Source: UBA6065 sp038063975 (lineage in GTDB: Bacteria > Patescibacteriota > Minisyncoccia > Phycocordibacterales > UBA6065). From it: a stretch of 25,300 nucleotides of DNA. The number at the start of each line of letters is the position of its first letter. Within the stretch, counting starts at the first letter, position 1. The DNA lies in contig JBBTTY010000025.1 in assembly GCA_038063975.1 (NCBI GenBank), positions 1-25,300 of the forward strand, given 5' to 3'. The notes beneath the pieces were generated by a model that ran no database searches, was not told the origin of the DNA, and saw only the letters and a list, made by a program, of their open reading frames with translations. Made by a program: the position numbers and the translations under genes. This document shows positions 7,364 to 15,231 of the stretch, piece by piece.

Positions 7364-8230
7364 ATGAAAACCCTCGGCGAATATGTGGCGGATGCAGTGG
7401 AGAGAAAAGTGGCCATAGGGCACTTTAATATTTCCAATATAGAGGGCTTTTGGGCGGTTGTCAGGGCAGCTCAAGAACTGAATGTGCCAGTCATTATAGG
7501 TGTTTCAGAAGGCGAGAGGAGTTTTATAGGTCTCACCCAGGTGAAAGCTTTGGTGGAAGCTCATGTCCGCGAAACTGGTCAACCTGTATTTTTGAACGCT
7601 GATCATACTTATTCATTCGATAAAGTAAAAGAAGCAGTGGATGCCGGATATGATGCCGTCATATACGATGGTACAGAGCAGAGTTTTGATGACAATGTAA
7701 AAACAACGAGAAAATGTGTAGAGTATGCCAAGAAAAAAAATAAAAATATATTAGTGGAAGGAGAACTGGGTTTCATAGGTAAATCTTCAAAAATTCTGTC
7801 TGGTATTCCGGCAGGAGTAAAGATAAGCGAAGAGTTTTTGACCAAACCAGCAGAAGCTAAAAAATTTGTAGTAGAAACAGCTGTCGATCTCTTGGCACCG
7901 GCTGTGGGTAATATTCATGGTATGCTCGTGGGTGGCAAAGATCCGGCTTTGAATATAAAACGAATCAGAGAAATTAGTGATGCGGTAAAGATCCCTCTCG
8001 TTCTCCATGGTGGTTCGGGTAATTCAGCGGAAGATTTCAAGGCAGCCATAGACGCTGGTGTGGCTATCATTCATATAAACACGGAATTACGCGTGGCTTT
8101 TCGCAATACTCTGCGCCGAACATTGGAAGACAATCCCAACGAGATCACCCCATACAAAATCATGAAGCCATCAGTTTCAACTATGCAAAATGTCATCGTA
8201 GAAAAACTTAAAATTTTTAATAAGCTCTAA
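7364..8230 (+). CDS. fba: Class II fructose-bisphosphate aldolase
   Basis: 288 aa, near the usual length of the short class II (ketose-bisphosphate) aldolases. It cleaves fructose-1,6-bisphosphate to dihydroxyacetone phosphate and glyceraldehyde-3-phosphate using zinc. Family residues are visible: the 'NADHTYS' block with H81, 'VEGELGFIG' with E132/E134, 'GNIHG' with zinc ligand H185, 'VLHGGSG' with zinc ligand H215, and 'HINTELR' of the phosphate site. Related tagatose-bisphosphate aldolases (GatY/KbaY) share these motifs, so substrate choice is inferred. It is followed after 12 nt by an FAD-linked dehydrogenase gene and is divergent from a sugar kinase, making a compact sugar-phosphate/lactate module. 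Confidence 0.92.
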   Translation: MKTLGEYVADAVERKVAIGHFNISNIEGFWAVVRAAQELNVPVIIGVSEGERSFIGLTQVKALVEAHVRETGQPVFLNADHTYSFDKVKEAVDAGYDAVIYDGTEQSFDDNVKTTRKCVEYAKKKNKNILVEGELGFIGKSSKILSGIPAGVKISEEFLTKPAEAKKFVVETAVDLLAPAVGNIHGMLVGGKDPALNIKRIREISDAVKIPLVLHGGSGNSAEDFKAAIDAGVAIIHINTELRVAFRNTLRRTLEDNPNEITPYKIMKPSVSTMQNVIVEKLKIFNKL

Positions 8231-8242
8231 AAAATCAAAGCA

Positions 8243-9892
8243 ATGGATTCGATTACTGTTTTAAAAAATTACCTGGCAGCAGTTTTCAGGGGAGATATTG
8301 ACGATTCAAACGAAACACTTACAAAATTTTCACACGATGCTAGTCTCTTCGAAGTTCGTCCAAAAATCGTGCTTTTTCCGAAAGATACAGAAGATGTAAA
8401 GGCCGTGGTGCGTTTTGTTTATGAAAACAAAAAACAGTATCCAGATTTATCCGTAACTGTCCGTGCGGCAGGCACATGTATGGCCGGTGGGCCTATAAAT
8501 GATTCAATTATTTTGGATATAACGCGCTACATGCATGGCATAAAGAGTTTGACCAAAGAACAATCAGTACTTTTACCTGGTACCTTTTATAGAGATTTTG
8601 AGCCCGAAGCTACAAAACTTGGCGTGATGCTCCCATGTTATACAGCTTCAAAAAATATAAATACAATCGGTGGTATGGTGGGTAATAATTCGGCGGGGGA
8701 AAAAACCCTATATTACGGCAAAATGGAAAACTATATAAATGAGCTTCGTGTAGTTTTTGGAGATGGCAATGAATATGTCATAAAACCGCTCTCCAAGATT
8801 GAACTCGATAAAAAAATTAGCCAAAGAGATTTTGAAGGTAAAATCTATGAAAAAATTTGGGATATCGTTTCAAAAAATGCAGATTTGCTCGCCGGAGCCA
8901 AACCGAAAGTTTCAAAAAATTCAGCCGGATATTATATATGGAACGTCTGGGATGGAAAAAAATTCGATATCACAAAACTGATTGTTGGTTCCCAAGGAAC
9001 TTTGGGTATCGTAACCGAAATTACTATGCGGCTGGTGCCTATAAAACCGGTATCAAAACTCTTTGTCATTTTCCTGCCGAATATTTCTAGACTTGGAGAT
9101 ATAGTAAACGATATACTCGAATTCAAACCGGAAAGCCTGGAATCATACGATGACAGCACCATCAGTCTGGCCGTCAAATTCTTGCCCGATCTCATCCATA
9201 ATATGAAATTGTGGAACTTTATATGTCTAGCTTTCCGTTTTATACCCGAAGCCATAATGGTTCTCACAGGGGGCATGCCAAAATTGGTTCTGCTCGTAGA
9301 ATTCAGCGGGGAAAGCGAGGTTGAAGTAAATCGAATAATCGACGGCTTAGAGAAAAAAATTAACCAATACGGATTGCAGACGCGCAGAGCAAAAGATGGA
9401 CTTGATTCAGAGAAATATTGGACAGTCAGACGTGAGAGTTTCAATTTATTGCGCAAGCATATAACAGGCAAGCGCACAGCGCCTTTTGTAGATGACGTCA
9501 TAGTGCCGCCTCACACTATGCCGGATTTCTTGCCGAGAATGAGAAAAATTCTCGATGATTACAAGCTTCTCTACACTATAGCCGGACACGCCGGTAATGG
9601 AAATTTTCATATTATCCCTCTGATGGATATGAAAGATGATAAAAACATAAAAATCATAGATGAAGTTTCTGATAAAGTTTATGATTTGGTTCTATCATAC
9701 GGCGGATCAATTACAGCCGAGCATAATGACGGCATTGTCAGGACGCCGTATCTCTCAAAAATGTTTTCATCAGAAATTATAGATATTTTCAGACAGATCA
9801 AGGAAATTTTTGATCCCTTGATTATTTTTAATCCTGGCAAAAAAACTGACTGTACAAAAGAATATATGATGCAACACTTGGTCAAGTCGTGA
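8243..9892 (+). CDS. FAD-binding oxidoreductase, D-lactate/glycolate dehydrogenase type
   Basis: 549 aa, ending in TGA. The N-terminal FAD_binding_4 (PCMH) domain (about 35-275) shows 'VRAAGTCMAGGPIND', 'GGMVGNNSAGEKTLYYG' and 'VGSQGTLGIVTE'. The C-terminal FAD-oxidase cap (about 280-545) shows 'TAPFVDDVIVPP', 'AGHAGNGNFHI' and the terminal 'FNPGKK'. This is the GlcD/Dld family that oxidises D-2-hydroxy acids, typically D-lactate to pyruvate, passing electrons to a membrane or soluble acceptor. There is no fused Fe-S domain. In a fermentative CPR cell it may handle lactate; the electron acceptor is not evident here. It is co-directional with fba, 12 nt downstream, without a Shine-Dalgarno site. 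The substrate is inferred from family only. Confidence 0.88.
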   Translation: MDSITVLKNYLAAVFRGDIDDSNETLTKFSHDASLFEVRPKIVLFPKDTEDVKAVVRFVYENKKQYPDLSVTVRAAGTCMAGGPINDSIILDITRYMHGIKSLTKEQSVLLPGTFYRDFEPEATKLGVMLPCYTASKNINTIGGMVGNNSAGEKTLYYGKMENYINELRVVFGDGNEYVIKPLSKIELDKKISQRDFEGKIYEKIWDIVSKNADLLAGAKPKVSKNSAGYYIWNVWDGKKFDITKLIVGSQGTLGIVTEITMRLVPIKPVSKLFVIFLPNISRLGDIVNDILEFKPESLESYDDSTISLAVKFLPDLIHNMKLWNFICLAFRFIPEAIMVLTGGMPKLVLLVEFSGESEVEVNRIIDGLEKKINQYGLQTRRAKDGLDSEKYWTVRRESFNLLRKHITGKRTAPFVDDVIVPPHTMPDFLPRMRKILDDYKLLYTIAGHAGNGNFHIIPLMDMKDDKNIKIIDEVSDKVYDLVLSYGGSITAEHNDGIVRTPYLSKMFSSEIIDIFRQIKEIFDPLIIFNPGKKTDCTKEYMMQHLVKS

Positions 9893-9911
9893 CACAATGA
9901 TCTTTTCGCTA

Positions 9912-9939
9912 TTTACAATTAGCAAAATCCATATATACT
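9912..9939 (+). promoter_or_regulatory. Promoter of the L25 gene
   Basis: TTTACA (9912-9917) and TATACT (9934-9939) with a 16-bp spacer. The -10 ends 9 nt before the ATG at 9949, leaving a leader of only about 2-3 nt. This is the clearest -35/-10 pair of a protein gene in the window. Confidence 0.6.
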
Positions 9940-9948
9940 GAAAAACCT

Positions 9949-10665
9949 ATGGCTATAACGCTCCAAGTAGAAAAAAGGGATAAAAAGACTGATGTAAACG
10001 TCCTACGCAAAGCAGGCAGAATACCTGCCGTTTTTTACGGCAAAAAAGAGGCTTCAACATCTATTTCTGTTTCTGCTATTGATTTTTCTAAAACATATAA
10101 AAAAGCCGGCGAATCAACAGTCGTCATACTCAAAGGTGAAGGTATTGAGGTGGAATCAATCATCCATGACATAGATCTCCACCCTGTTACAGGCAAGCCG
10201 TTGCACGTTGATTTTTACGTATTTGAAAAAGACAAGAAAATCAAAGTAGACGTACCAATTGAATTTACAGGTATCGCTCCGGCAATCAAAGAACTCGGTG
10301 GTACTCTGGTCAAGGTGCTCTACGATATAGAAATCGAAGCCTTTCCAAAAGATTTGCCTCATAAAATAGAAGTAGATATTTCTAATCTGACTGGTTTCAA
10401 ATCTGTCATTTCCGCCAGAGACATAAAATTACCCCATGGCGTAGAGCTCGCAATCAGAGGCGATGACATTATCGCTTCTGTTTCAGAACCAAAAGAAGAA
10501 ATAGAGGAAGTAGCAACTCCAGTCGATCTCTCGGCTATTGAAGTAGAAAAGAAAGGTAAAGAGGCTAAAGAAGGCGAAGTTGGTGTGGAAGGAGAAACTA
10601 TCAAAACCCAAACTGCTCCAAAAAGTGAAAAGGCAGAAAAAGCAGAGAAAAAAGCCAAAAAATAA
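9949..10665 (+). CDS. rplY: 50S ribosomal protein L25 (CTC/TL5 form)
   Basis: 238 aa. The N-terminal L25 domain (1 to about 90) binds 5S rRNA; visible landmarks are 'LRKAGRIPAVFYGK' and 'HDIDLHPVTGKPLHVDFY'. A C-terminal CTC beta domain (about 95-185, with 'VPIEFTGIAPAIKELGG' and 'LPHKIEVDISNL') is followed by an acidic/Lys-rich tail ending in repeated 'EKAEKKAKK'. Length and layout fit the long CTC form rather than the short E. coli form. It is monocistronic by position, with its own promoter. The stop codon (10663-10665) directly abuts the left arm of palindromic element E3. Confidence 0.95.
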   Translation: MAITLQVEKRDKKTDVNVLRKAGRIPAVFYGKKEASTSISVSAIDFSKTYKKAGESTVVILKGEGIEVESIIHDIDLHPVTGKPLHVDFYVFEKDKKIKVDVPIEFTGIAPAIKELGGTLVKVLYDIEIEAFPKDLPHKIEVDISNLTGFKSVISARDIKLPHGVELAIRGDDIIASVSEPKEEIEEVATPVDLSAIEVEKKGKEAKEGEVGVEGETIKTQTAPKSEKAEKAEKKAKK

Positions 10666-10779
10666 AGCAAAAGCCTTGTATCCTTCTCTCGAACAGTCCT
10701 CGGATCGAATTTGTCAAGGACAGACCTTTGACAAATTTTCCCCTGCGGAGGTTCTCGATAAGGATACAAGGCTTTTGCT
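10666..10779. repeat. Palindromic element E3 (type B) with 20-bp perfect arms
   Basis: Arms 10666-10685 and 10760-10779 are perfect 20-bp reverse complements. Inside is a 10-bp hairpin (AATTTGTCAA with TTGACAAATT, spanning about 10709-10737) and the word CCTGCGGAGGTTCTC (10742-10756) shared with E1. The element fills the whole space between the L25 stop and the next promoter, and its last four bases (TGCT) are part of that promoter's extended -10. It lacks a terminal T-run on the plus strand, so it is not a standard terminator. Confidence 0.8.
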
Positions 10780-10784
10780 ATAAT
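10776..10784 (+). promoter_or_regulatory. Extended -10 promoter of the lytic transglycosylase gene
   Basis: TGCTATAAT (TGn plus consensus TATAAT) ends 7 nt before the ATG at 10792, predicting an essentially leaderless mRNA. It overlaps the right arm of element E3, so hairpin or cruciform formation could affect it. Confidence 0.6.
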
Positions 10785-10791
10785 ACAGTTT

Positions 10792-12168
10792 ATGTATATA
10801 TATCGCGGTTTTCTGATTATTTTGCTCTTGGCCGGTTTTGGGCCATTTCTTGCTTCTGCTCAATCTCTCTCAAGCACACAGGTTTATCAGGACAAACTTC
10901 AAGTTGATTATGATCAAGCCCAAAAAGAGCTAGAGACTCTGACGGCGCAGAGTAATGAAATAAAAAGCCAAAAAGCCTCTCTCCAGCGCGACATCGCTCT
11001 CATTGATGCGCAAATCAAAGAAGCCCAAGCCAAAATAAATTTAAAGACTATTGCTATAAGCAAACTTACCAAAGATATTGGGATAAAACAGAATACTATT
11101 AGTGATTTAGAGGCAAAACTTGACCGAAGTTTTGAATCTATGGCTAATCTCTTGCGTCATACCCAGGAGTCAGATGCCATATCTCTGCCTATCATCATGT
11201 TCGGCAATAGGAATTTTTCACAATTTTTCAGAGAAGTTGATTCTATTCAAACTGTGAAAGAGGCTCTGAATACTTCTATTGATGACGTCAAAAATTTCAA
11301 GCAGGAAACTGAAACCGAAAAGATTGATCTGGAGGATAGAAAAAATCAGGAAACCAATGCCCGCGAAGAAATTTTGACGGCTCAGAGAATCATCCAGAGA
11401 AAGAAAACAGAAAAAAATAACATTTTGAAAGTGACAAAAGGCGCCGAAACGGCATATGCCAAATTGATAGAGGAAAAAGAGCGCAGAATTGCTCAAATTT
11501 CAACCGCTCTTTTTGCTTTGCGCGATACAGACGGTATTCAATTCGGCAAAGCTTTAGAATACGCAAATATCGCTTCGGAAAAAACAGGCGTGAGACCAGC
11601 GTTTATCCTAGCGATTCTCACCCAAGAGACTTCGCTTGGAAAAAATCTAGGTTCTTGTTATTTGCGTGATTATACTTCCGGCGCTGGTGTCTCTGTAAAG
11701 ACAGGTGATGCAAAACCGAGAACCATGAATCCCACGCGCGATGTGCAATTATTTTTGGATATAACCAGAAACCTCGGTCTCAATCCTCAAGCTACTCGTG
11801 TGTCTTGTTGGATAGCAATGTATTCGCGTGGTAAGGCGTCAGGTTGGGGAGGAGCTATGGGTCCGGCACAGTTTATTCCTTCAACATGGAACATTTTTGA
11901 CCAACGTATTGAAAAAGTTTTAGGAATTTCGCTGGCCAATCCTTGGGATCCAGAGCACGCTATTCTCGCTTCCGCTCTCTATCTGTCAGATCTTGGCGCA
12001 GGGCTTCAGACATTCTCTGCTGAAAAAAATGCCGCCTGCAGATATTATTCAGGTAAATCATGCAGTGCCGGCACAGGTGCAACATACGGCTCTCAAGTTA
12101 TGACCAAAACAGCCAATATTCAGGAATGCATGATTGATCCTATATTGGGCAAATCGAGTGGCTGCTAA
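10792..12168 (+). CDS. Secreted coiled-coil protein with MltB-like lytic transglycosylase domain
   Basis: 458 aa. A signal peptide (1 to about 24, 'MYIYRGFLIILLLAGFGPFL') is followed by a long coiled coil (about 27-235) like that of EnvC/PcsB/CwlO-type wall-hydrolase regulators, rich in Glu/Lys/Gln heptads. The C-terminal domain (about 250-445) resembles SLT_2/MltB: 'FILAILTQETSLGKNLG' with candidate catalytic Glu279, and 'GAMGPAQFIPSTW' (about 353-365). Such enzymes cleave the MurNAc-GlcNAc bond of peptidoglycan. Coiled coil plus catalytic domain in one chain suggests a self-regulated cell-wall remodelling enzyme acting outside the membrane. Four Cys near the C-terminal half could form disulfides. 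It has its own leaderless promoter. Coiled-coil call strong; MltB-type activity good. Confidence 0.87.
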   Translation: MYIYRGFLIILLLAGFGPFLASAQSLSSTQVYQDKLQVDYDQAQKELETLTAQSNEIKSQKASLQRDIALIDAQIKEAQAKINLKTIAISKLTKDIGIKQNTISDLEAKLDRSFESMANLLRHTQESDAISLPIIMFGNRNFSQFFREVDSIQTVKEALNTSIDDVKNFKQETETEKIDLEDRKNQETNAREEILTAQRIIQRKKTEKNNILKVTKGAETAYAKLIEEKERRIAQISTALFALRDTDGIQFGKALEYANIASEKTGVRPAFILAILTQETSLGKNLGSCYLRDYTSGAGVSVKTGDAKPRTMNPTRDVQLFLDITRNLGLNPQATRVSCWIAMYSRGKASGWGGAMGPAQFIPSTWNIFDQRIEKVLGISLANPWDPEHAILASALYLSDLGAGLQTFSAEKNAACRYYSGKSCSAGTGATYGSQVMTKTANIQECMIDPILGKSSGC

Positions 12169-12193
12169 TTGCTTTTTTGGCTCTTTTTGGGTA

Positions 12194-12199
12194 TATTAT
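12194..12199 (+). promoter_or_regulatory. -10 box of the L31-RF1 cluster
   Basis: TATTAT ends 7 nt before the ATG at 12207. A weak TTGCTT (12169-12174) lies 19 bp upstream and overlaps the end of the previous gene. It predicts a leaderless L31 transcript. Confidence 0.45.
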
Positions 12200-12206
12200 A
12201 AATCTC

Positions 12207-12485
12207 ATGAAAAAGGAAATTCACCCGAAAAACTATAGACCAGTTATATTTCTCGACAACTCGAGCAAGGCTCGCTTTTTAATCAATTCTGTCGTTACAA
12301 CCAAAGAAAACGCCAAATGGACAGACGGCAAAGAATATCCTCTCCATCACATCGAAATCTCATCAGCTTCTCATCCTTTTTATACAGGCAATGAAACTAT
12401 CATAGACACAGCCGGTCGTGTAGAGAAATTCAAGGCTCGCGCCACCCATACAAAAATAAAGAAAGAAAAGAAAACGAAGAAATAA
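12207..12485 (+). CDS. rpmE2: 50S ribosomal protein L31 type B
   Basis: 92 aa from the ATG at 12207; an in-frame ATG at 12177 lies upstream of the -10 box and would add ten unrelated residues. Family signatures are 'MKKEIHPKNYRPVIFLDNSS', 'WTDGKEYPLHHIEIS' and 'SHPFYTGNETIIDTAGRVEKF'. The absence of the Zn-binding Cys residues of type A and the 'YRPVIF' segment mark it as type B. It has a Lys-rich C-terminal tail. L31 bridges the ribosomal subunits near the central protuberance. prfA follows after 18 nt, an arrangement also common in other bacteria. Confidence 0.93.
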   Translation: MKKEIHPKNYRPVIFLDNSSKARFLINSVVTTKENAKWTDGKEYPLHHIEISSASHPFYTGNETIIDTAGRVEKFKARATHTKIKKEKKTKK

Positions 12486-12503
12486 TCTCGCCTCTTTTCT
12501 CTA

Positions 12504-13454
12504 ATGGATTTAGCAAAATATAAAAAGAATCATAAAACCGCGTATCTGGCAGATATGTATGAAAAACTCGAGCGTGACGAGGCTGATTTGCATAGGCTCT
12601 GCGAGATAGATTCTAGTATGAAAGAAATGGGCGCATTAGATCTCTCCAATATCAAAACCCAAAAACAAGACATCATTCGCCAGATTGAAGCTATAGAAAT
12701 CTCGGAAAAAGAAGAAGAAGAGTTTCCGAATGAAATTATCTTGGAAATCAGGGCGGGAACAGGCGGTGATGAGGCGGCTCTGTTTGCAGAAGAGCTCGCC
12801 ACCATGTATCGCGTATATGCACAGTTGCAGGGCTGGAAGGTTTATGTTTTAGATGAATCAAAGGCCGATGTCGGTGGTTACAAAGAGGTTTCATTGGAGA
12901 TTCATGGCCAGAATATTTATAAAAAATTGCGCTATGAAACAGGCGTTCACCGCGTCCAGAGAGTGCCTGTAACAGAGAAAATGGGCAGAGTGCACACTTC
13001 AACCGTCGCTATTGCGATTTTGCCCATAAAAAAACACATAACAGTCAAAGTAAATCCAGCAGATATAGATATGGAATTTTCCCGTGCAGGGGGTAAAGGC
13101 GGTCAGAATGTAAACAATGTTGAGACGGCGGTCAGACTCGTACACAGACCGACAGGGCTCGATGTAAGAGTCACTTCAGAGCGCAGTCAGCTCAAAAATC
13201 GTGAGCGGGCTATGTCTATGCTCATGGCCAAACTTCAGGCAAAACAAGATGAGGAGAATGCCAAAAAATTTGCCGCAAACAAAAAAGGCCAGCTCGGCAC
13301 AGGCGATCGTTCTGAAAAAATTCGCACATATAATTTTCCCCAAGATCGTATTACGGATCATCGCATAAAGCAGTCTTGGCACAATATAGAAACCATTCTC
13401 TCCGGTCAAAAAATCGGCGATATTATAGAAACTATCTCAAATATTGCCTTATGA
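12504..13454 (+). CDS. prfA: Peptide chain release factor 1
   Basis: 316 aa, about 40 shorter than typical RF1, mainly through a reduced N-terminal domain 1. The stop-codon recognition loop has the RF1-type PxT motif (P155-V-T157 in 'HRVQRVPVTEKMGRVHTS'), which reads UAA/UAG, rather than the RF2 SPF. The catalytic GGQ loop is intact (G199-G-Q201 in 'SRAGGKGGQNVNNVETAVRL'). The gene itself ends in TGA, which RF1 does not read, so a functional RF2 is expected elsewhere. It lies between rpmE2 and rpsB without a Shine-Dalgarno site. Confidence 0.95.
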   Translation: MDLAKYKKNHKTAYLADMYEKLERDEADLHRLCEIDSSMKEMGALDLSNIKTQKQDIIRQIEAIEISEKEEEEFPNEIILEIRAGTGGDEAALFAEELATMYRVYAQLQGWKVYVLDESKADVGGYKEVSLEIHGQNIYKKLRYETGVHRVQRVPVTEKMGRVHTSTVAIAILPIKKHITVKVNPADIDMEFSRAGGKGGQNVNNVETAVRLVHRPTGLDVRVTSERSQLKNRERAMSMLMAKLQAKQDEENAKKFAANKKGQLGTGDRSEKIRTYNFPQDRITDHRIKQSWHNIETILSGQKIGDIIETISNIAL

Positions 13455-13487
13455 TGATCAATCTGTTAAACTTTCGAAACAATATTT

Positions 13488-14198
13488 ATGGTAATAAAAG
13501 ACAAAAAATCAACAATTGACACTATGTTTCAGGTTGGCGCCCATTTCGGACAGAATCGCGCTCGTCGACATCCCAGCACCAAACCATACATATTCGGCAT
13601 AAAAAATAATATAGAAATTTTTGATTTAGAAAAGACCGAGACAGCTCTTTCTCGCGCCAAATCATTTATCGCTTCAATTGGAGCATCTGGCAGACAAGCC
13701 CTCTTTGTAGCTGGCAAGAGCGAAGCTATCTCTGCAGTAAAGGCCGCAGCCGCAAAAGCCGGCCAGCCTGTGGTCGGTGGTCGATGGATCGGCGGTACTC
13801 TGACAAACTTCACCCAGATTAGAAAGCGCATTGAAAAATACGAAAACCGTCTCAAAGAAAAAGAAAAAGGCGAATTGGTCAAGTACACCAAGAAAGAACG
13901 TCTACTGATCGACAGAGAAATCGCCAAACTGGAAATGCTTTTCGGTGGTATCGTTTCTATGAGGGAAAAACCAGCAGTTTTGATCGTCGTCGATCCAAAG
14001 AAAGAATTCACAGCCGTCGAGGAAGCCCGCCAAATAGGTGTGCCGGTCATCGCTATAGCCAGCACCGATTGCAATATCTCGCTCGTCGATTTCGCTATTC
14101 CGGCAAACGATTCCAGTGCTTCTTCTATCGCTTTCTTTCTCGATGAATTGGCTCGCGCATATATCGAAGCCAAATCTTCAAAGCCGGAAATAAAATAA
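13488..14198 (+). CDS. rpsB: 30S ribosomal protein S2
   Basis: 236 aa, normal length. Landmarks are 'MFQVGAHFGQNRARRHPSTKPYIFG' near the start (given here in part as recognised), 'GGRWIGGTLTNF' in the middle and 'VPVIAIASTDCNISLVDFAIPAND' towards the end. S2 binds on the 30S head-body junction and is needed for recruiting S1. It is followed by tsf after 10 nt, the conserved bacterial rpsB-tsf pair. The 33-nt gap after prfA holds a weak TTAAACT that might be a -10, but no clear promoter. Confidence 0.95.
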   Translation: MVIKDKKSTIDTMFQVGAHFGQNRARRHPSTKPYIFGIKNNIEIFDLEKTETALSRAKSFIASIGASGRQALFVAGKSEAISAVKAAAAKAGQPVVGGRWIGGTLTNFTQIRKRIEKYENRLKEKEKGELVKYTKKERLLIDREIAKLEMLFGGIVSMREKPAVLIVVDPKKEFTAVEEARQIGVPVIAIASTDCNISLVDFAIPANDSSASSIAFFLDELARAYIEAKSSKPEIK

Positions 14199-14208
14199 TA
14201 TTTTTTCT

Positions 14209-14667
14209 ATGATCACTACAGATACAATAAAAGAGCTTCGTCATTCTACCGGAGTATCGGTTATGCAGTGTAAGCGTGCGCTCGAGGAAGCTCACGGCGA
14301 CAAGGAAAAAGCTCTAATCATACTGAAAAAGAAAGGTGCCGAAGTGGCAGTCAAAAAAGGCGATAGGAATCTCAATGCCGGCGCTATAGCTTCCTATATT
14401 CATTCGACTGGTACCCTAGGGGTAATGGTTGAATTGGCCTGCGAGACCGATTTTGTGGCAAAAAATCCAGAATTCAAACAATTGGCTTATGATATAGCCA
14501 TGCACATAGCCGCCTCAAAACCGGAATCCGAACAAGTTCTCTACGAACAACCTTTTATAAAAAATCCTGAAATTACGGTAGGTGCTCTGGTAAATGATGC
14601 TATTCAGAAATTCGGCGAGAAAATGGAAATCGTACGATTTACTCGTTTTGCAGTCTCGGAAAAATAA
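14209..14667 (+). CDS. tsf: Elongation factor Ts, short form
   Basis: 152 aa, compared with about 280 in E. coli. The N-terminal UBA-like domain is present ('DTIKELRHSTGVSVMQCKRALEE', 'GDKEKALIILKKKGAEVA'), as is the EF-Tu-contacting core with 'VELACETDFVAKNPEF'. The second core subdomain and the coiled-coil/C-terminal module of long forms are missing, leaving an arrangement like the short EF-Ts of Thermus or mitochondria-sized versions. The nucleotide-exchange motif TDFV is intact, so function with EF-Tu is expected. It sits 10 nt after rpsB and 8 nt before the next small gene. Confidence 0.93.
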   Translation: MITTDTIKELRHSTGVSVMQCKRALEEAHGDKEKALIILKKKGAEVAVKKGDRNLNAGAIASYIHSTGTLGVMVELACETDFVAKNPEFKQLAYDIAMHIAASKPESEQVLYEQPFIKNPEITVGALVNDAIQKFGEKMEIVRFTRFAVSEK

Positions 14668-14675
14668 AAAATATT

Positions 14676-15101
14676 ATGGCACTAGAGCTTTCACTCATGA
14701 CGGTTTCGCTCACTGGCATGATTTTCCTTCTCATTCATAAATATATGGAGGTAAACAAAGGCACCAAAACAGCCATGCAAAATGTGCGTCAAAAAACTGA
14801 TCCTGTTTTGCGTGATATCCATCAAACGACAACTGAGATCTTGTCTAATATCACTCCGCACAATATAATTCTCCTGGCTAACCATGTTTTTGTTTCCATA
14901 GTCAGATTTTTCATGTATATTTCACATAGAGTGCATACCATCTCTTCATCCATAGTTGAAAAAGCCTCAAAGAAAAAGGAAGATTTATCCCGAGGTGGAG
15001 CGGCTTCGTTTTATCTGAAGCAGATAAAACAATCAAAAGAAAATGGCGAAAATACAAATAAAAGTACAAAAGAGACTGGCGGAGAGCAGGGGAAAATATA
15101 A
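14676..15101 (+). CDS. Small N-terminally anchored hypothetical protein
   Basis: 141 aa, family not recognised. Residues about 4-22 form a hydrophobic helix ('LMTVSLTGMIFLLIHKY'). A polar helix follows (25-55), then a second hydrophobic stretch around 65-90 ('IILLANHVFVSIVRFFMYI') and a Lys/Glu/Asn/Gly-rich hydrophilic tail (100-141). It begins 8 nt after tsf and is probably the last gene of the translation operon before tRNA-Thr. No enzymatic motif is visible. Membrane location is the only inference I can support. Confidence 0.65.
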   Translation: MALELSLMTVSLTGMIFLLIHKYMEVNKGTKTAMQNVRQKTDPVLRDIHQTTTEILSNITPHNIILLANHVFVSIVRFFMYISHRVHTISSSIVEKASKKKEDLSRGGAASFYLKQIKQSKENGENTNKSTKETGGEQGKI

Positions 15102-15125
15102 AAGAAAAATATAAAATATAAAAAT

Positions 15126-15198
15126 GCCACCTTAGCTCAGTTGGTAGAGCACCACTTTTGTAAAGTGGCTGTCCTCGGTTCGAGTCCGAGAGGTGGCT
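15126..15198 (+). tRNA. tRNA-Thr (anticodon TGT)
   Basis: Acceptor GCCACCT (15126-15132) pairs with AGGTGGC (15191-15197); the discriminator is T15198. D-stem GCTC/GAGC, anticodon stem CCACT/AGTGG with loop TTTGTAA (anticodon TGT at 15159-15161), and T-loop GGTTCGAGTCC are all complete. CCA is not encoded (TCA follows), unlike tRNA-Ser in the same window. It decodes ACA and other ACN codons. It is convergent with the following PheRS gene. Confidence 0.95.
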
Positions 15199-15231
15199 CA
15201 AAAAATTGACACTCCACAATTAAAGATTTTA

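Noticed and set aside
10666..10779. Element E3 as a simple Rho-independent terminator for L25.
   Set aside because: The arm is not followed by a T-run on the plus strand. Related elements also occur in a divergent promoter region, where no terminator is needed.
8243..13454. UGA recoding as in Gracilibacteria/SR1-type CPR.
   Set aside because: The dehydrogenase and prfA both end in TGA at the expected family C-terminus, and no in-frame TGA was noticed in the conserved genes.
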